Assembly: GCA_027483465.1 (NCBI GenBank)
Contig: JAIXUQ010000108.1
Location: forward strand, 1 to 49,177
DNA: 49,177 bases
Origin: Sphingomonadales bacterium
Lineage (GTDB): Bacteria; Pseudomonadota; Alphaproteobacteria; Sphingomonadales; Sphingomonadaceae
Direction of reading: 5' to 3'
A program made the translations under genes and the position numbers. The notes under the pieces are model-generated. The model was not told the origin of the DNA, made no database searches, and saw nothing but the letters and a program-made list of their open reading frames with translations. Below, piece by piece: positions 1 through 7,825 of the stretch. Position 1 is the stretch's first letter; every line of letters begins with the position of its first letter.

Positions 1-2
1 GA

Positions 3-116
3 ACGGTCGGCCATCTGGACGACCGCCACGTGATTACCGTGGCGGGCAGTCGATCAGGCAAAGGCAGGTCGACCCTGATTCCGAACCTCCTGCTGTATCC
101 TGGGAGCTGCGTCGTC
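3..116 (+). pseudogene. VirD4/TraG-type coupling protein fragment
   Basis: An open frame entering from the left edge encodes a nucleotide-binding loop, read as VITVAGSRSGKGRSTLIPN and then LLLYPGSCVV. This is the Walker A region of VirD4/TraG type IV coupling proteins, the ATPases that bring DNA to the conjugation channel. Family similarity stops near base 116, where one would expect an acidic residue and PKGE, and an unrelated sequence takes over. The 5' part is outside the window, so only an internal fragment can be judged. It belongs to a different coupling-protein subfamily from the intact traD at 20342-22777. Confidence 0.7.
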
Positions 117-565
117 AACTGCCAAACGCTGCGTCAGACGATGTTCAGGCCAAGGTGCACCAGGGGACAGTCGATTTCGCTCCGCAGCTGACCATCCCGG
201 CGGCGCTAGACTTCCAGGCGCTGATTGACCGGCAGGCCAAAATCGATCGGCTTCGGTATCTGCGCAACCGCTGGGTATCGCAGGTGCGTGGGCTGGAAGG
301 CGTTGACATATTGTTGCCCGATGACCCTGCGCTTTATGGTGCCACGACATCCTTCCGCCTGCACGGCCAAGGTTCGCCTGAAGCCAACATCAAACTCACC
401 GACATATTGCTCAACCGCTTTGGCATCATGACGGTCCACCGTGTGGGCCTGGCCGGCGGCACCTGCATACGGGTTACACCATCTTTGTTCACAATGCCGG
501 CAGAGGTTGACCGACTTGCCGCGGCAATCAGGCAGTTGGCCATGGAACGCCCGCTGCCGGCTTGA
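113..565 (+). pseudogene. class V aminotransferase, C-terminal fragment
   Basis: The second frame from about base 110 reads as the C-terminal part of a PLP-dependent class V aminotransferase (cysteine desulfurase / isopenicillin N epimerase-like). Visible pieces are QLPNAASDDVQAKVHQGTVD, the DILLPDDPALYGATTSFRLH region, and a small-domain ending with CIRVTPSLFTMPAEVDRL. The lysine that binds PLP and the whole large domain are absent, and the frame switches directly from the VirD4-like fragment. An ATG at 155 could start a 136-residue product, but it would have no active site. I read it as a gene cut by recombination. Confidence 0.7.
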
Positions 566-590
566 ACCGCCTCCCGGCGCCTCGGCTGGT

Positions 591-974
591 TCAATTGAAC
601 GCCTCGATGATCGGGCATGGCCCCGCCTCGCCCCGTGCGCAATCCTTCACCAATCGCGCCAGAGCACGCCTGGCAGCCGTGAGCGCCGCGATCTGTTCGT
701 CAAGGCTGTCGATCCGTGCCTGCGACAATTCCCGGATACGTGTGCGGTCTGCGGCTGGATCAAGCGCCAGCAGCTCGGCGATTTCCGACAGTCGAAAGCC
801 GGCACGCTGCGCGGCCCTGATGAAGATCAACCGTTCAACATCATTCTTGTCATAGGTGCGGATGGCACCAACCGCCGCAGGCACCGGCATCAATCCCTTG
901 CGCTGATAAAAGCGCACCGTTTCCACGCCCACGTCTGCTGCCGAGGCAAGGCGCGCAATCGTCATCTTCGCCAT
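591..974 (-). CDS. MerR-family metal regulator with CueR-like ligand loop
   Basis: A 127-residue MerR-family activator. The N-terminal winged helix (residues 4-72, with ETVRFYQRKGL) is followed by a dimerisation helix and a C-terminal loop, C112-x7-C120-PIIE. That two-cysteine spacing is the Cu(I) loop of CueR. MerR mercury sensors use C-x8-C plus an earlier cysteine near residue 82, which is missing here. The DNA-binding half still looks MerR-like. Start ATG 974 is chosen because GGAG lies 7-8 bases upstream and longer forms would run into the operator. It is divergent from the grx-copA-copB operon and probably controls it in response to copper. Monovalent-metal sensing is inferred. Confidence 0.85.
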   Translation of the reverse strand: MAKMTIARLASAADVGVETVRFYQRKGLMPVPAAVGAIRTYDKNDVERLIFIRAAQRAGFRLSEIAELLALDPAADRTRIRELSQARIDSLDEQIAALTAARRALARLVKDCARGEAGPCPIIEAFN

Positions 975-977
975 GGC

Positions 978-1009
978 TTGACTCCGTATCATGGTCCGGA
1001 GGCTACATA
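978..1009 (+). promoter_or_regulatory. MerR-type promoter/operator for the grx-copA operon
   Basis: The -35 element is TTGACT (978-983) and the -10 is CTACAT or TACATA (1003-1009). The 19-20 bp spacer is overlong, the hallmark of MerR-activated promoters. It holds an inverted repeat with arms CTCCGTA and TCCGGAG (982-1001), six of seven positions pairing. It sits between the regulator and the first rightward gene, so the regulator should untwist this promoter on binding metal. Confidence 0.8.
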
Positions 1010-1044
1010 GAGCAGGCAATCAAGCGAATCGAGAGAATTGCCGC

Positions 1045-1791
1045 ATGGACGCTCCCCTTCCCCGAACCGCCACGCTGGTCCGCATGGCGTTACCCGATCA
1101 CACCTGTCCCTATGGCCTCAAGGCACGGCACCTGCTGAAAAGCCAAGGCTACACGGTTGAAGACCGGCTGCTCTCCAGCCGCGAAGCGGTGGACGCCTTC
1201 AAGGCCGAGCAGGGCGTGATGACCACACCGCAAATTTTCATTGCCGGCCAGCGGGTGGGCGGCCACGACGATCTCAGGCGCTGGCTCGGCCTCCAGGTGC
1301 GTGATCCAAAGGCGCTCACCTATCGCCCTGTGATTGCGCTGTTCGGCATGGCTGCTGCCATTGCGGCCGCGCTCAGCATGGCCACGATGGGCAGTGTGTT
1401 CACAGGTCACGCCGTCGAATGGTTCGTCGGCATCGCCATGTGTTTGCTGGCATATCTGAAGCTGCGCGACTTGGACAGCTTTGCCACCATGTTCCTGAAC
1501 TATGATCTGCTGGCACGGCGCTGGGTGCCCTATGGCATCGTCTATGCATGGGCCGAAGCCTTTGCCGGCGTGCTGATGCTGTCGGGCCAATTGCCCTGGC
1601 TGGCGGCCGGTGTGGCGCTTTTTATCGGCGGCATTGGCGCGGTCAGCGTGTTCAAGGCCGTCTATATCGACAAGCGCGAGCTGAAGTGCGCCTGCGTCGG
1701 TGGCGACAGCAACGTGCCGCTGGGCTTTGTTTCCCTTTCGGAAAATCTGATCATGATCGCCATGGCCGCCTGGATGCTGTTTGGCGGATGA
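1045..1791 (+). CDS. glutaredoxin-MauE/DoxX fusion membrane protein
   Basis: A 248-residue two-domain protein. Residues 1 to about 85 form a glutaredoxin-like domain with the active-site-like motif TCPYG, which has a single cysteine. The rest holds about four hydrophobic segments of the MauE/DoxX redox-membrane family, with a CAC motif near residue 214 followed by the PLGFVSLSEN signature. The likely role is handling thiols or disulfides at the inner membrane while copper is being detoxified; this is inferred from domain and position. ATG 1045 follows a GAGAG-like ribosome site and lies just after the MerR-type promoter. It is the first gene of the copper operon. Confidence 0.75.
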   Translation: MDAPLPRTATLVRMALPDHTCPYGLKARHLLKSQGYTVEDRLLSSREAVDAFKAEQGVMTTPQIFIAGQRVGGHDDLRRWLGLQVRDPKALTYRPVIALFGMAAAIAAALSMATMGSVFTGHAVEWFVGIAMCLLAYLKLRDLDSFATMFLNYDLLARRWVPYGIVYAWAEAFAGVLMLSGQLPWLAAGVALFIGGIGAVSVFKAVYIDKRELKCACVGGDSNVPLGFVSLSENLIMIAMAAWMLFGG

Positions 1792-1844
1792 GGGCACAAC
1801 ACCCACCGCGCGTAAGGCAATGTAACAAGACTGGAGCCCCCCTG

Positions 1845-3869
1845 ATGAACCGCCCGCTTCGTGCGATGTTGACCGTCTTTGCCGCGCTGTTGGCAATGCC
1901 CGCGATGGCGGCAACCTATGATCTTGTCGTCGAACAGGCGAACAGGATGATCGTGCCTGGCCGCAGCGACAAGGTGATCACCATCAACGGCACTGTGCCC
2001 GGCCCCGTTCTGCGCTTCCGCGAAGGCGAGGAGGCCGTGGTGCGGGTGACCAACAAGCTGGATGCCACCACCTCCATCCACTGGCATGGTCTGCTGGTCG
2101 ATGGCGCCTATGACGGCGCGCCGGGCTTCAACGGCTTCAACGGCATCGCGCCGGGCGCCACCTACACCTATCGCATCCGCATCCGGCAGAGCGGCACCTA
2201 CTGGTATCACGCCCACAGCGGCGGCCAGGAACAGGCCGGCCAATATGGCGCGCTGCTGATCGCGCCCAAGGGTGAAGACCCGATCAAGGCCGATGCCGAA
2301 CATGTGATCCTGCTGTCGGATCACACGCAGCAGGACCCCGGGCGGGTGCTGCGCAACCTGAAATCCGACAGCGGCTACTACAACTGGAACAAGCGCACCC
2401 TGCCCGAGACCCTGCGCGACGCGAAGAAGTTCGGGATGAAGGCGACGCTGGCCGAACGCAAGGCCTGGGGCGACATGCGGATGGACGCCACCGATATCGC
2501 CGACGTGTCGGGCTACACGCTGCTGGCCAACGGCCAGCCGACCGAAGCGAAGCCAGTGCTGGCCTTCACACCCGGACAGCGTGTGCGGCTGCGCTTCATC
2601 AACGGCAGCGCCATGAGCTTCATGGATGTGCGCATCCCCGGCGTCGCCATGACCATTGTTGCCGCCGACGGCCGGCCGGTGCAGCCGGTGCAGGTGGACG
2701 AGTTCCGCATCGGCGTTGCCGAAACCTATGATGTGATCGTGGAGCCAAAGGCCGGAGCGCATGCGCTGTGGGTGGAGACGCTGGATCGCCGCGCCACGTT
2801 GCTTGCGGCGTTGACCAGTGATCCGGTGCTGCCGGTCAGTGCGCCGCCGCTGCGGCCCAGGCAGGTCCTGCTGCTCGCCGAAATGGGTCACAGCATGCCG
2901 GCGCCGGGTGAAGCCTGCACGGCCGAGCATGCCGCAATGGGGCATTGCCAGCCGACCGGCGTGACGCTGGCGGCTGCCAAGGAGTCCGCTGCTGCGCCAG
3001 GCCATGCGGCGCTGGGGCATGGCGCCCCGATGGTGCCGGCCGCCAAGCCGGCCAGCGATCCTGACTGCGCGCCCGAACACGCCGCAATGGGCCATTGCAC
3101 GCCCAAGGCACCCGCGCCCAAGCCGGTGACTGACCTCGACTGCCCGCCCGAACACGCCGCGATGGGCCATTGCACCCCGAAGGCCGCGCCCCGCGTCGGC
3201 ACCGCCGTGGCGCTGGCCGAAAAGCCGCCGGGCGGCATGCCGTACCCGGTGGTGAATTATGGCTATGGCAAGGATCCGATGGCCGGCATGGACCACAGCC
3301 AGATGAAGGGCATGATGAACATGCCGGTGCTGGGCAAGGAAGGCGACACTGATGGCAGTGGTCGCGTTTTCGGCTGGGCCACCGGCGCGCCTTATGGCGC
3401 CCGTGTGCTCTCCATGCGCGACCTGGTGGCGCTGGAACCCAAAGCCGACGCGGCCCCTCCCACCCGCGAGATCGTGGTGCGCCTGCAGGGCAATATGGAG
3501 CGCTATATCTGGACGCTGAATGGCAGGAAGTTCGGCGAGGCTCCGCCCATAGACGTGAAGTTCGGGGAACGGGTGCGCGTGACGTTTATCAACGAGACGA
3601 TGATGGCCCACCCGATGCACCTGCACGGCATGTTCTTCGAGGTGGAGAATGGCCAGGCGCCCGGCCTGATGCCGGAGAAGAACGTGATCGTGGTGGCGCC
3701 TGGCCGCACCCAGTCGATCATCCTGACGGCGAATGAAGCTGGCGAATGGCCGCTGCACTGCCACCTTCTCTACCACATGAACAGCGGCATGATGCAGAAG
3801 CTGGTGGTGGCCAATGTGGCGTCCCCCGATGGCAAGCCCGCACCTGTTCTTCAGCACAGCGGGCACTGA
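1845..3869 (+). CDS. copA: CopA-type multicopper oxidase
   Basis: A 674-residue periplasmic multicopper oxidase of the copper-resistance CopA family, expected to oxidise Cu(I) and bind copper. Copper-ligand motifs are HWHG (79-82), WYHAHSG (120-126), HPMHLHG (589-595) and HCHLLYHM (638-645). A middle insert has three EHAAMGHC units (361, 411, 436) plus a degenerate one near 387, and a Met-rich stretch (MAGMDHSQMKGMMNM) follows. The signal peptide (residues 1-22, ending AMA) has no twin arginine, whereas most CopA proteins use Tat export, so Sec export or a different start is implied. ATG 1845 follows GGAG. It is in the same operon as the upstream Grx/MauE gene and downstream copB. Confidence 0.93.
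   Translation: MNRPLRAMLTVFAALLAMPAMAATYDLVVEQANRMIVPGRSDKVITINGTVPGPVLRFREGEEAVVRVTNKLDATTSIHWHGLLVDGAYDGAPGFNGFNGIAPGATYTYRIRIRQSGTYWYHAHSGGQEQAGQYGALLIAPKGEDPIKADAEHVILLSDHTQQDPGRVLRNLKSDSGYYNWNKRTLPETLRDAKKFGMKATLAERKAWGDMRMDATDIADVSGYTLLANGQPTEAKPVLAFTPGQRVRLRFINGSAMSFMDVRIPGVAMTIVAADGRPVQPVQVDEFRIGVAETYDVIVEPKAGAHALWVETLDRRATLLAALTSDPVLPVSAPPLRPRQVLLLAEMGHSMPAPGEACTAEHAAMGHCQPTGVTLAAAKESAAAPGHAALGHGAPMVPAAKPASDPDCAPEHAAMGHCTPKAPAPKPVTDLDCPPEHAAMGHCTPKAAPRVGTAVALAEKPPGGMPYPVVNYGYGKDPMAGMDHSQMKGMMNMPVLGKEGDTDGSGRVFGWATGAPYGARVLSMRDLVALEPKADAAPPTREIVVRLQGNMERYIWTLNGRKFGEAPPIDVKFGERVRVTFINETMMAHPMHLHGMFFEVENGQAPGLMPEKNVIVVAPGRTQSIILTANEAGEWPLHCHLLYHMNSGMMQKLVVANVASPDGKPAPVLQHSGH
2925..3173 (+). 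repeat. EHAAMGHC repeats in the CopA linker
   Basis: Three in-frame copies of an eight-residue unit, EHAAMGHC, are encoded at 2925-2948, 3075-3098 and 3150-3173. A weaker HAALGHG form lies at 3003-3023. The second and third copies are 75 bases apart (25 residues) and their flanks are also similar (CAPEHAAMGHCTPK and CPPEHAAMGHCTPK), so they look like a recent tandem duplication. His, Met and Cys are all copper ligands, so this linker could add binding sites. Confidence 0.85.
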
Positions 3870-3873
3870 GCCG

Positions 3874-4596
3874 ATGCGGATGATTGCCTGCATCGCGGCA
3901 TTGGCCGCCGCCCCCGCCTTCGCCCAGACGCCGCCGGCCGAGGCCCGCAATCCCGACCATGCGCACGATGGCGGCATCAACAATTTCACGCTGGTGGAAG
4001 AAGCCGACATCACGCGGTTTGATGGCAAATGGGTCGCCAACTGGGAGGCGCAGGGCTGGATCGGCAGCGATATCAACAAATTCTGGTGGCGCACCGAGGG
4101 CGAGACGAAGGGGCCGCGCCTTGAACAGAGCGAGTTCCAGGCGCTCTACAGCCGCAACATCGCCATGTTCTTCGATGCGCAGGTGGGCCTGCGCCACGAT
4201 ATCGCGCCCGATGCCCGCACCTATGCCGTGGTTGGTGTGCAGGGCCTGGCGCCGCTGTTCTTCGAAACCGAAGCGCATGTGTTCCTCGGCTTCAAGGGCG
4301 ATGTGCTGCTGCGGCTGCGCCAGTCCTTCGATCTCAGGATGACCAACCGGCTGGTGGTGCAGCCTTTGTTCGAAACCGACATCTACGCCACCCGCGTACC
4401 TGAACGGCTGATCGCACCGGGTCCGGCGATCATCGAAACCGGCGTGCTCACCCGCTATGAAATCACCCGCCGCGTCGCGCCCTATGTGGCGGTGATGTTC
4501 GAGCGGCGACTGGGCGAATCGTCCCGCCTCGCCCGCGCCGCTGGCGAAAATCCCGGCGGCTGGTCAATCCGCACCGGTGTGCGCTTCTGGCTGTGA
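3874..4596 (+). CDS. copB: CopB-family outer-membrane copper protein
   Basis: A 240-residue CopB, thought to be an outer-membrane beta-barrel that binds or gates copper. There is a signal peptide (about residues 1-18, ending AFA) and then the CopB body, with ITRFDGKWVANWEAQGWIG, the SDINKFWWRTEGE motif and a beta-rich C-terminus ending in Trp-Leu. Many CopB proteins have a long Met/His-rich N-terminus before this body; here only a short NPDHAHDG remains, so the protein is near the minimal size. ATG 3874 lies 4 bases after the copA stop; ATG 3880 is an alternative. It is translationally linked to copA. Confidence 0.88.
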   Translation: MRMIACIAALAAAPAFAQTPPAEARNPDHAHDGGINNFTLVEEADITRFDGKWVANWEAQGWIGSDINKFWWRTEGETKGPRLEQSEFQALYSRNIAMFFDAQVGLRHDIAPDARTYAVVGVQGLAPLFFETEAHVFLGFKGDVLLRLRQSFDLRMTNRLVVQPLFETDIYATRVPERLIAPGPAIIETGVLTRYEITRRVAPYVAVMFERRLGESSRLARAAGENPGGWSIRTGVRFWL

Positions 4597-4700
4597 TCGC
4601 AAGCCTGACCTGTCCTGCCAAACTATCGCGGGCTATCGGTGATGGACGGTTCACCGGCGAGACCAAAGCAATTTTTGCAATCAACGGATTGGAGCAGAGA

Positions 4701-5174
4701 ATGAAGAAATTCACGTCAGCCTTGATCGCTCTGGGCCTTGCCGCCTTCAGCCAGCCAAGTTTGGCACAGGGAGCAGCCGCTGGTGTATCCGAAGCAGCTC
4801 GTCCGGCTGCTGCGGTTGTTGAAGCCTTCCATGCCGCACTTGTTCGCGGTGATGCCGCGGCAGCGCGCGCACTGCTGGCCGAAAATGTGCTGATTTTCGA
4901 AGCCGGATCGGTTGAGCGCTCGGCCGCTGAATATGGCGGCCATCACATGCCCGGCGACATGGCGTTCGCCAGGGCTGTGCCCGGCATCGTCACCAACCGG
5001 TCTGGCGACAGCGACGGAAACACGGCCTGGATCGCGAGCGAAGGGCGCACCACCGGCAACTATAAGGGCAAGCCGGTTGATCGACTGTCAACGGAAACCA
5101 TGCTGCTGGTCCGAACGGGCGATGCCTGGCGTATTCGACACATCCACTGGTCATCCCGCGCCGCCAAAAAGTGA
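4701..5174 (+). CDS. secreted NTF2-like (SnoaL/DUF4440-type) protein
   Basis: A 157-residue protein with a signal peptide (MKKFTSALIALGLAAFSQPS, cleaved near SLA-Q) and an NTF2-like cone fold: VVEAFHAALVRGDAAAARAL, ENVLIFEAGSVE, a central beta region, and a C-terminal TGDAWRIRHIHWSS strand pair. This is the usual pattern of DUF4440/SnoaL periplasmic proteins. ATG 4701 has GGAGCAGAGA just before it. It is the last gene of the rightward copper operon, about 100 bases after copB. The exact function is unknown, and copper binding through its His pairs is only a guess. Confidence 0.75.
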   Translation: MKKFTSALIALGLAAFSQPSLAQGAAAGVSEAARPAAAVVEAFHAALVRGDAAAARALLAENVLIFEAGSVERSAAEYGGHHMPGDMAFARAVPGIVTNRSGDSDGNTAWIASEGRTTGNYKGKPVDRLSTETMLLVRTGDAWRIRHIHWSSRAAKK

Positions 5175-5183
5175 AGCCGCCGG

Positions 5184-5771
5184 TCAATCCGCACCAGGTG
5201 GCGCAGGCGCGGCCGACGCCAGATCCGGACACAGTCGCGACAGGTGAGCGCGGGCGCGGGCAATCCTTGTCTCCACGGCCTTGCGGCTGATCCCCAGCAC
5301 ATCGGCGGCCTGCGCATAGCTCAACCCGTCAATGGCCGTCAGTACCAAGGGTTCGCGCAAATGGGCGGGAACCTCGGCCAATGCCGCAGCCACTCGCTGC
5401 ACATCGCGCGCCGCTGCAACCTGCTCATCGGCGAGCGGGGCGGGATCAGCCTGCTGCGCTGCGGCGTCCACCGGCAAAAAGGCGCGGATCGCCCGCCGTA
5501 CCCGTTCCCGCCGGCGCCAGTCCCGCGCCTTGTTGATGGCGATGCGGGTGGCCCACGCCAGAAACGGCCGCTGTGGATCAAGGCGGCCGATTGACCGCCA
5601 CATCGCCACGAAACTGTCCTGCAGCACCTCGAGCGCCGCGTCCTCGTCACTGACCAGCCGCCGGATGATACGGAACAGCCGATCCTTGTGGCGCCGCATC
5701 AGGTCGCTGAACGCGCGCTCGCTGCCGCCCGCAGCAGCAGCGGCAAGCGCACGTTCGTCCGTATCGGTCAT
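5184..5771 (-). CDS. cnrH: ECF sigma factor, CnrH-like
   Basis: A 195-residue extracytoplasmic-function sigma factor. Region 2 spans about residues 20-85 (FSDLMRRHKDRLFRIIRRLV, VLQDSFVAMWRSI and AWATRIAINKARDWRRRERV). Region 4 spans about 125-180 (LREPLVLTAIDGLSYAQAAD, VLGISRKAVETRIARARAHL). It directs RNA polymerase to a metal-induced set of promoters. Its ATG overlaps the stop of the CnrX-like sensor gene (ATGA), and a CnrY-like gene precedes that, so the order cnrY-cnrX-cnrH of Cupriavidus is kept. It is expected to be held inactive at the membrane by the CnrY/CnrX pair until metal is sensed. Confidence 0.88.
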   Translation of the reverse strand: MTDTDERALAAAAAGGSERAFSDLMRRHKDRLFRIIRRLVSDEDAALEVLQDSFVAMWRSIGRLDPQRPFLAWATRIAINKARDWRRRERVRRAIRAFLPVDAAAQQADPAPLADEQVAAARDVQRVAAALAEVPAHLREPLVLTAIDGLSYAQAADVLGISRKAVETRIARARAHLSRLCPDLASAAPAPPGAD

Positions 5772-6208
5772 TGCGCCGGGGCTGTGAGCGATTCTGCCAC
5801 GATCTTGTCGAACCGGGTACGCTGTCCGGCATCCAGTTCGCGGCGCATGGCAAACACATGCTCAAGGCTGGCCTTCTGATAGGCACCCATGGCGACATGA
5901 ATATCGTCCACCGCCGTTGCCACGCCCGGCCCATAGCGTCCCTCGCTGGCCATGGCAGCGGCGAGCCGGCGGTTGGCGGCGCGCATCGACGCCTCATGTT
6001 GCGCCCGTTCAGACGCAAAGCTGCGTTCCAGCTGGTGGATGCGCTGATCCTGCGCGGCTGTGAGGTCCAGTTCGCTGTGCAGACGCTCGTGCAGGGATGG
6101 TGCTGCGGCCGCCGTCGGCTGCCACTGCCGGGACAACAGAGCGCCGCCAAGGCCGGCCAACAACGACAGGATGACAATCGCTGCAACGCGCAGCCACCGC
6201 GCCTGCAT
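5768..6208 (-). CDS. cnrX: CnrX-like periplasmic metal sensor
   Basis: A 146-residue membrane-anchored periplasmic sensor: one N-terminal transmembrane segment (about 7-26) and a helical domain. All five ligand positions known from CnrX (H42, H46, E63, H119, M123) have equivalents here: H40 and H44 in LHERLH, E61 in HQLERSF, and H117 and M121 in LEHVFAMRREL. The motif RAANRRLAAAM also matches the family. In Cupriavidus this protein senses Co/Ni and releases the sigma factor through CnrY. The metal sensed here is unknown; the operon context (copCD) suggests copper may matter. Start and stop overlap the neighbouring genes. Confidence 0.85.
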   Translation of the reverse strand: MQARWLRVAAIVILSLLAGLGGALLSRQWQPTAAAAPSLHERLHSELDLTAAQDQRIHQLERSFASERAQHEASMRAANRRLAAAMASEGRYGPGVATAVDDIHVAMGAYQKASLEHVFAMRRELDAGQRTRFDKIVAESLTAPAQ

Positions 6209-6477
6209 CAGTTCGCCACCAGAAGGGTTGACGGCAACAGGGCCGGACGAACCGACAATGCATCCATCTCGGCCACCGCCGCACGACCACCTGGCTGTAT
6301 CCCGGTCATGACGCCGACCAGCATGGCGGCAACCGTGGCTGTGGCCGGTATGCGCCAGCTCCAGGCCGACTCAGCGGCGGCGGAAACGCGGCGCCAGACC
6401 TGCGCCTCGATGGCCGCCAATTGCGGCGGCGAAGGCTGGCGCGCCAGTTCGCGCAAGGCCTGTTCAATCTGTGTCAT
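6208..6477 (-). CDS. cnrY: CnrY-like anti-sigma factor
   Basis: An 89-residue protein with a cytoplasmic helical N-terminus (MTQIEQALRELARQ...IEAQVWRRVSAA), one transmembrane segment (about 44-62, PATATVAAMLVGVMTGIQ) and a short periplasmic tail. Size, topology and gene order match CnrY, which binds CnrH at the membrane. Sequence alone is weak for this small family, so the call rests on context. ATG 6477 is preferred over 6483 because the GGGAGA site is only a base or two from 6483 but about 7 bases from 6477. Its stop overlaps the cnrX start by one base (TGATG), and it lies 17 bases after copD. Confidence 0.7.
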   Translation of the reverse strand: MTQIEQALRELARQPSPPQLAAIEAQVWRRVSAAAESAWSWRIPATATVAAMLVGVMTGIQPGGRAAVAEMDALSVRPALLPSTLLVAN

Positions 6478-6494
6478 TGCCATTCTCCCACACC

Positions 6495-7370
6495 TCAACC
6501 CGGATCAGGCGCCAGCAGGCCCAGCCAGGCCACCAATGCCAGGATGAACACGCCCAACGCCAGTTCCAGCATTATGCTGCGCCTGATCCACTGTACCGCA
6601 TGCACCTGACCGGCTGCGAGGCCTGGCGCAAGGTGGAAGCGGTTGACCGCCGCGAGCCCCAGCATGGCCACAAAGACCACCAGCTTGAGCGCCAGCAACC
6701 ACCACCACGGCGACTGGAAGGCAGCCGCCGGCAGGGGCCATCCGGCGATCATCAAGAAGGCCACGCTGCCTGTCAGCGCCAGCGTGGCGACCACCATTGT
6801 GCCGACGCCATGAAACCGCTTCAGGGAAGCAGCCAACGTGCCTCGATCGATCTGCGATCCCCGTGCCGACATCGCCAGAAACATGACCAGCGCGCCAAGC
6901 CAGATACCGGCAGCCACCAGGTGCAACGCTGTTGCCAGCAGGTGACCAAGCCCGGCCCGCCCTTCGGTGGCGCCAGCATGGCCCTGAAAGGCCAGGCAGA
7001 CCAACGCCACGCCGGCCAACATCAGCGCGGTGCGTCCGCGAGCAGGCCAGATCGCCATCACAGCGATGGTGGCCAGCAACGCCGCGATCCGGACACCGAA
7101 AGCAGTGCCCAATCCCGGCAAAGACAAAATGGTGGCCACCTCCGCCATCCCCACGTCTGCCAAGCTCAGGCCGTGCATCCTTGCGGCAAGTTCAACCAGC
7201 CCGGTGCCGCTCAACACCAATCCGAGAGCCGCCATGGCGATGATGACCTGGCGGCCGACAAGCCGTGTAGGCATGGGCGAATATTTCCGAAACGCCAGCA
7301 GACCGAACATCAGGCCGAGCACCGCATAAAGCGCAAAACGCAGCAGCACAGCCAGCGGATCGGTCAGCAC
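6495..7370 (-). CDS. copD: CopD-family copper transport membrane protein
   Basis: A 291-residue integral membrane protein with about eight hydrophobic segments. The CopD signature is LLATALHLVAAGIWLGALVM (about residues 143-162), with a further RFHGVGTMVVATLALTGSVA segment. CopD works with CopC to move copper across the inner membrane. No ATG fits: the frame opens with GTG at 7370, 7 bases after the copC stop, and the nearby ATG at 7381 is out of frame and soon stopped. It is the second gene of copC-copD-cnrYXH-like. Confidence 0.88.
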   Translation of the reverse strand: MLTDPLAVLLRFALYAVLGLMFGLLAFRKYSPMPTRLVGRQVIIAMAALGLVLSGTGLVELAARMHGLSLADVGMAEVATILSLPGLGTAFGVRIAALLATIAVMAIWPARGRTALMLAGVALVCLAFQGHAGATEGRAGLGHLLATALHLVAAGIWLGALVMFLAMSARGSQIDRGTLAASLKRFHGVGTMVVATLALTGSVAFLMIAGWPLPAAAFQSPWWWLLALKLVVFVAMLGLAAVNRFHLAPGLAAGQVHAVQWIRRSIMLELALGVFILALVAWLGLLAPDPG

Positions 7371-7377
7371 GGCAGTG

Positions 7378-7728
7378 TCATCGAACGGTGAAGTGCAGGG
7401 TTCCGGTGACGCGGTGGGTGTCCCCCGCTACCCCGTACCATTCCACCGTGTAGCCACCTGCGGCCAGCGGTTTGGCGGGCACGAGCATCAGCGACTTGCC
7501 ATCCTCGGCAAAATTCACTTCGGCGGCACCGGCCGGCTTGCCATCAGCGCGCACCAGCTTGGCGCCCGACATCTTGCTGAACAGCTTTTCGGAAAACTGC
7601 AGCCTGATCTCCCCCGGCGCGGCCACCGCAGCGCCCTCGGCCGGTGCAGATGCCAGCAGCTTGGGGTGCGCAGCGGCAGGTGCCGCAGCCATCGCAAACA
7701 GCATTGCACCAGCGATCAATCGGGACAT
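7378..7728 (-). CDS. copC: CopC periplasmic copper-binding protein
   Basis: A 116-residue CopC. The signal peptide is residues 1-20 and mature residue 1 is histidine (AAA|HPKLLASAPAEGA), the classical Cu(II) ligand, with the matching Asp-x-His in GVAGDTHRVTG. The Met-rich Cu(I) loop of Pseudomonas CopC is absent, so this is the type that binds only Cu(II). LQFSEKLFSK and a C-terminal beta strand complete the fold. A GGAGAA ribosome site precedes ATG 7728. It heads the leftward operon. Confidence 0.92.
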   Translation of the reverse strand: MSRLIAGAMLFAMAAAPAAAHPKLLASAPAEGAAVAAPGEIRLQFSEKLFSKMSGAKLVRADGKPAGAAEVNFAEDGKSLMLVPAKPLAAGGYTVEWYGVAGDTHRVTGTLHFTVR

Positions 7729-7741
7729 GGCAATTTCTCCA

Positions 7742-7760
7742 TCATCAGTCTGTCTGATGA
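7742..7760. promoter_or_regulatory. inverted repeat in the copC leader
   Basis: A perfect 7-bp inverted repeat (TCATCAG, 5-base gap, CTGATGA) lies between the end of the CadR-like gene and the copC start, 14 bases upstream of the copC ATG. It may be an operator for the copC operon or a weak hairpin ending the regulator transcript. No T-run follows, so a terminator is less likely. Confidence 0.4.
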
Positions 7761-7825
7761 CGTGTTACGCACCGGCTGCCCGTCGCCCTCAACCTGCGGT
7801 GTACGTGCCTGCTGCCAGAGCGCGC

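Noticed and set aside
1662-4094. An 810-codon open frame on the minus strand over copA and copB
   Set aside because: It is antisense to clearly recognisable copper genes, is rich in His, Arg and Gln typical of GC-rich shadow frames, and has no recognisable domain.
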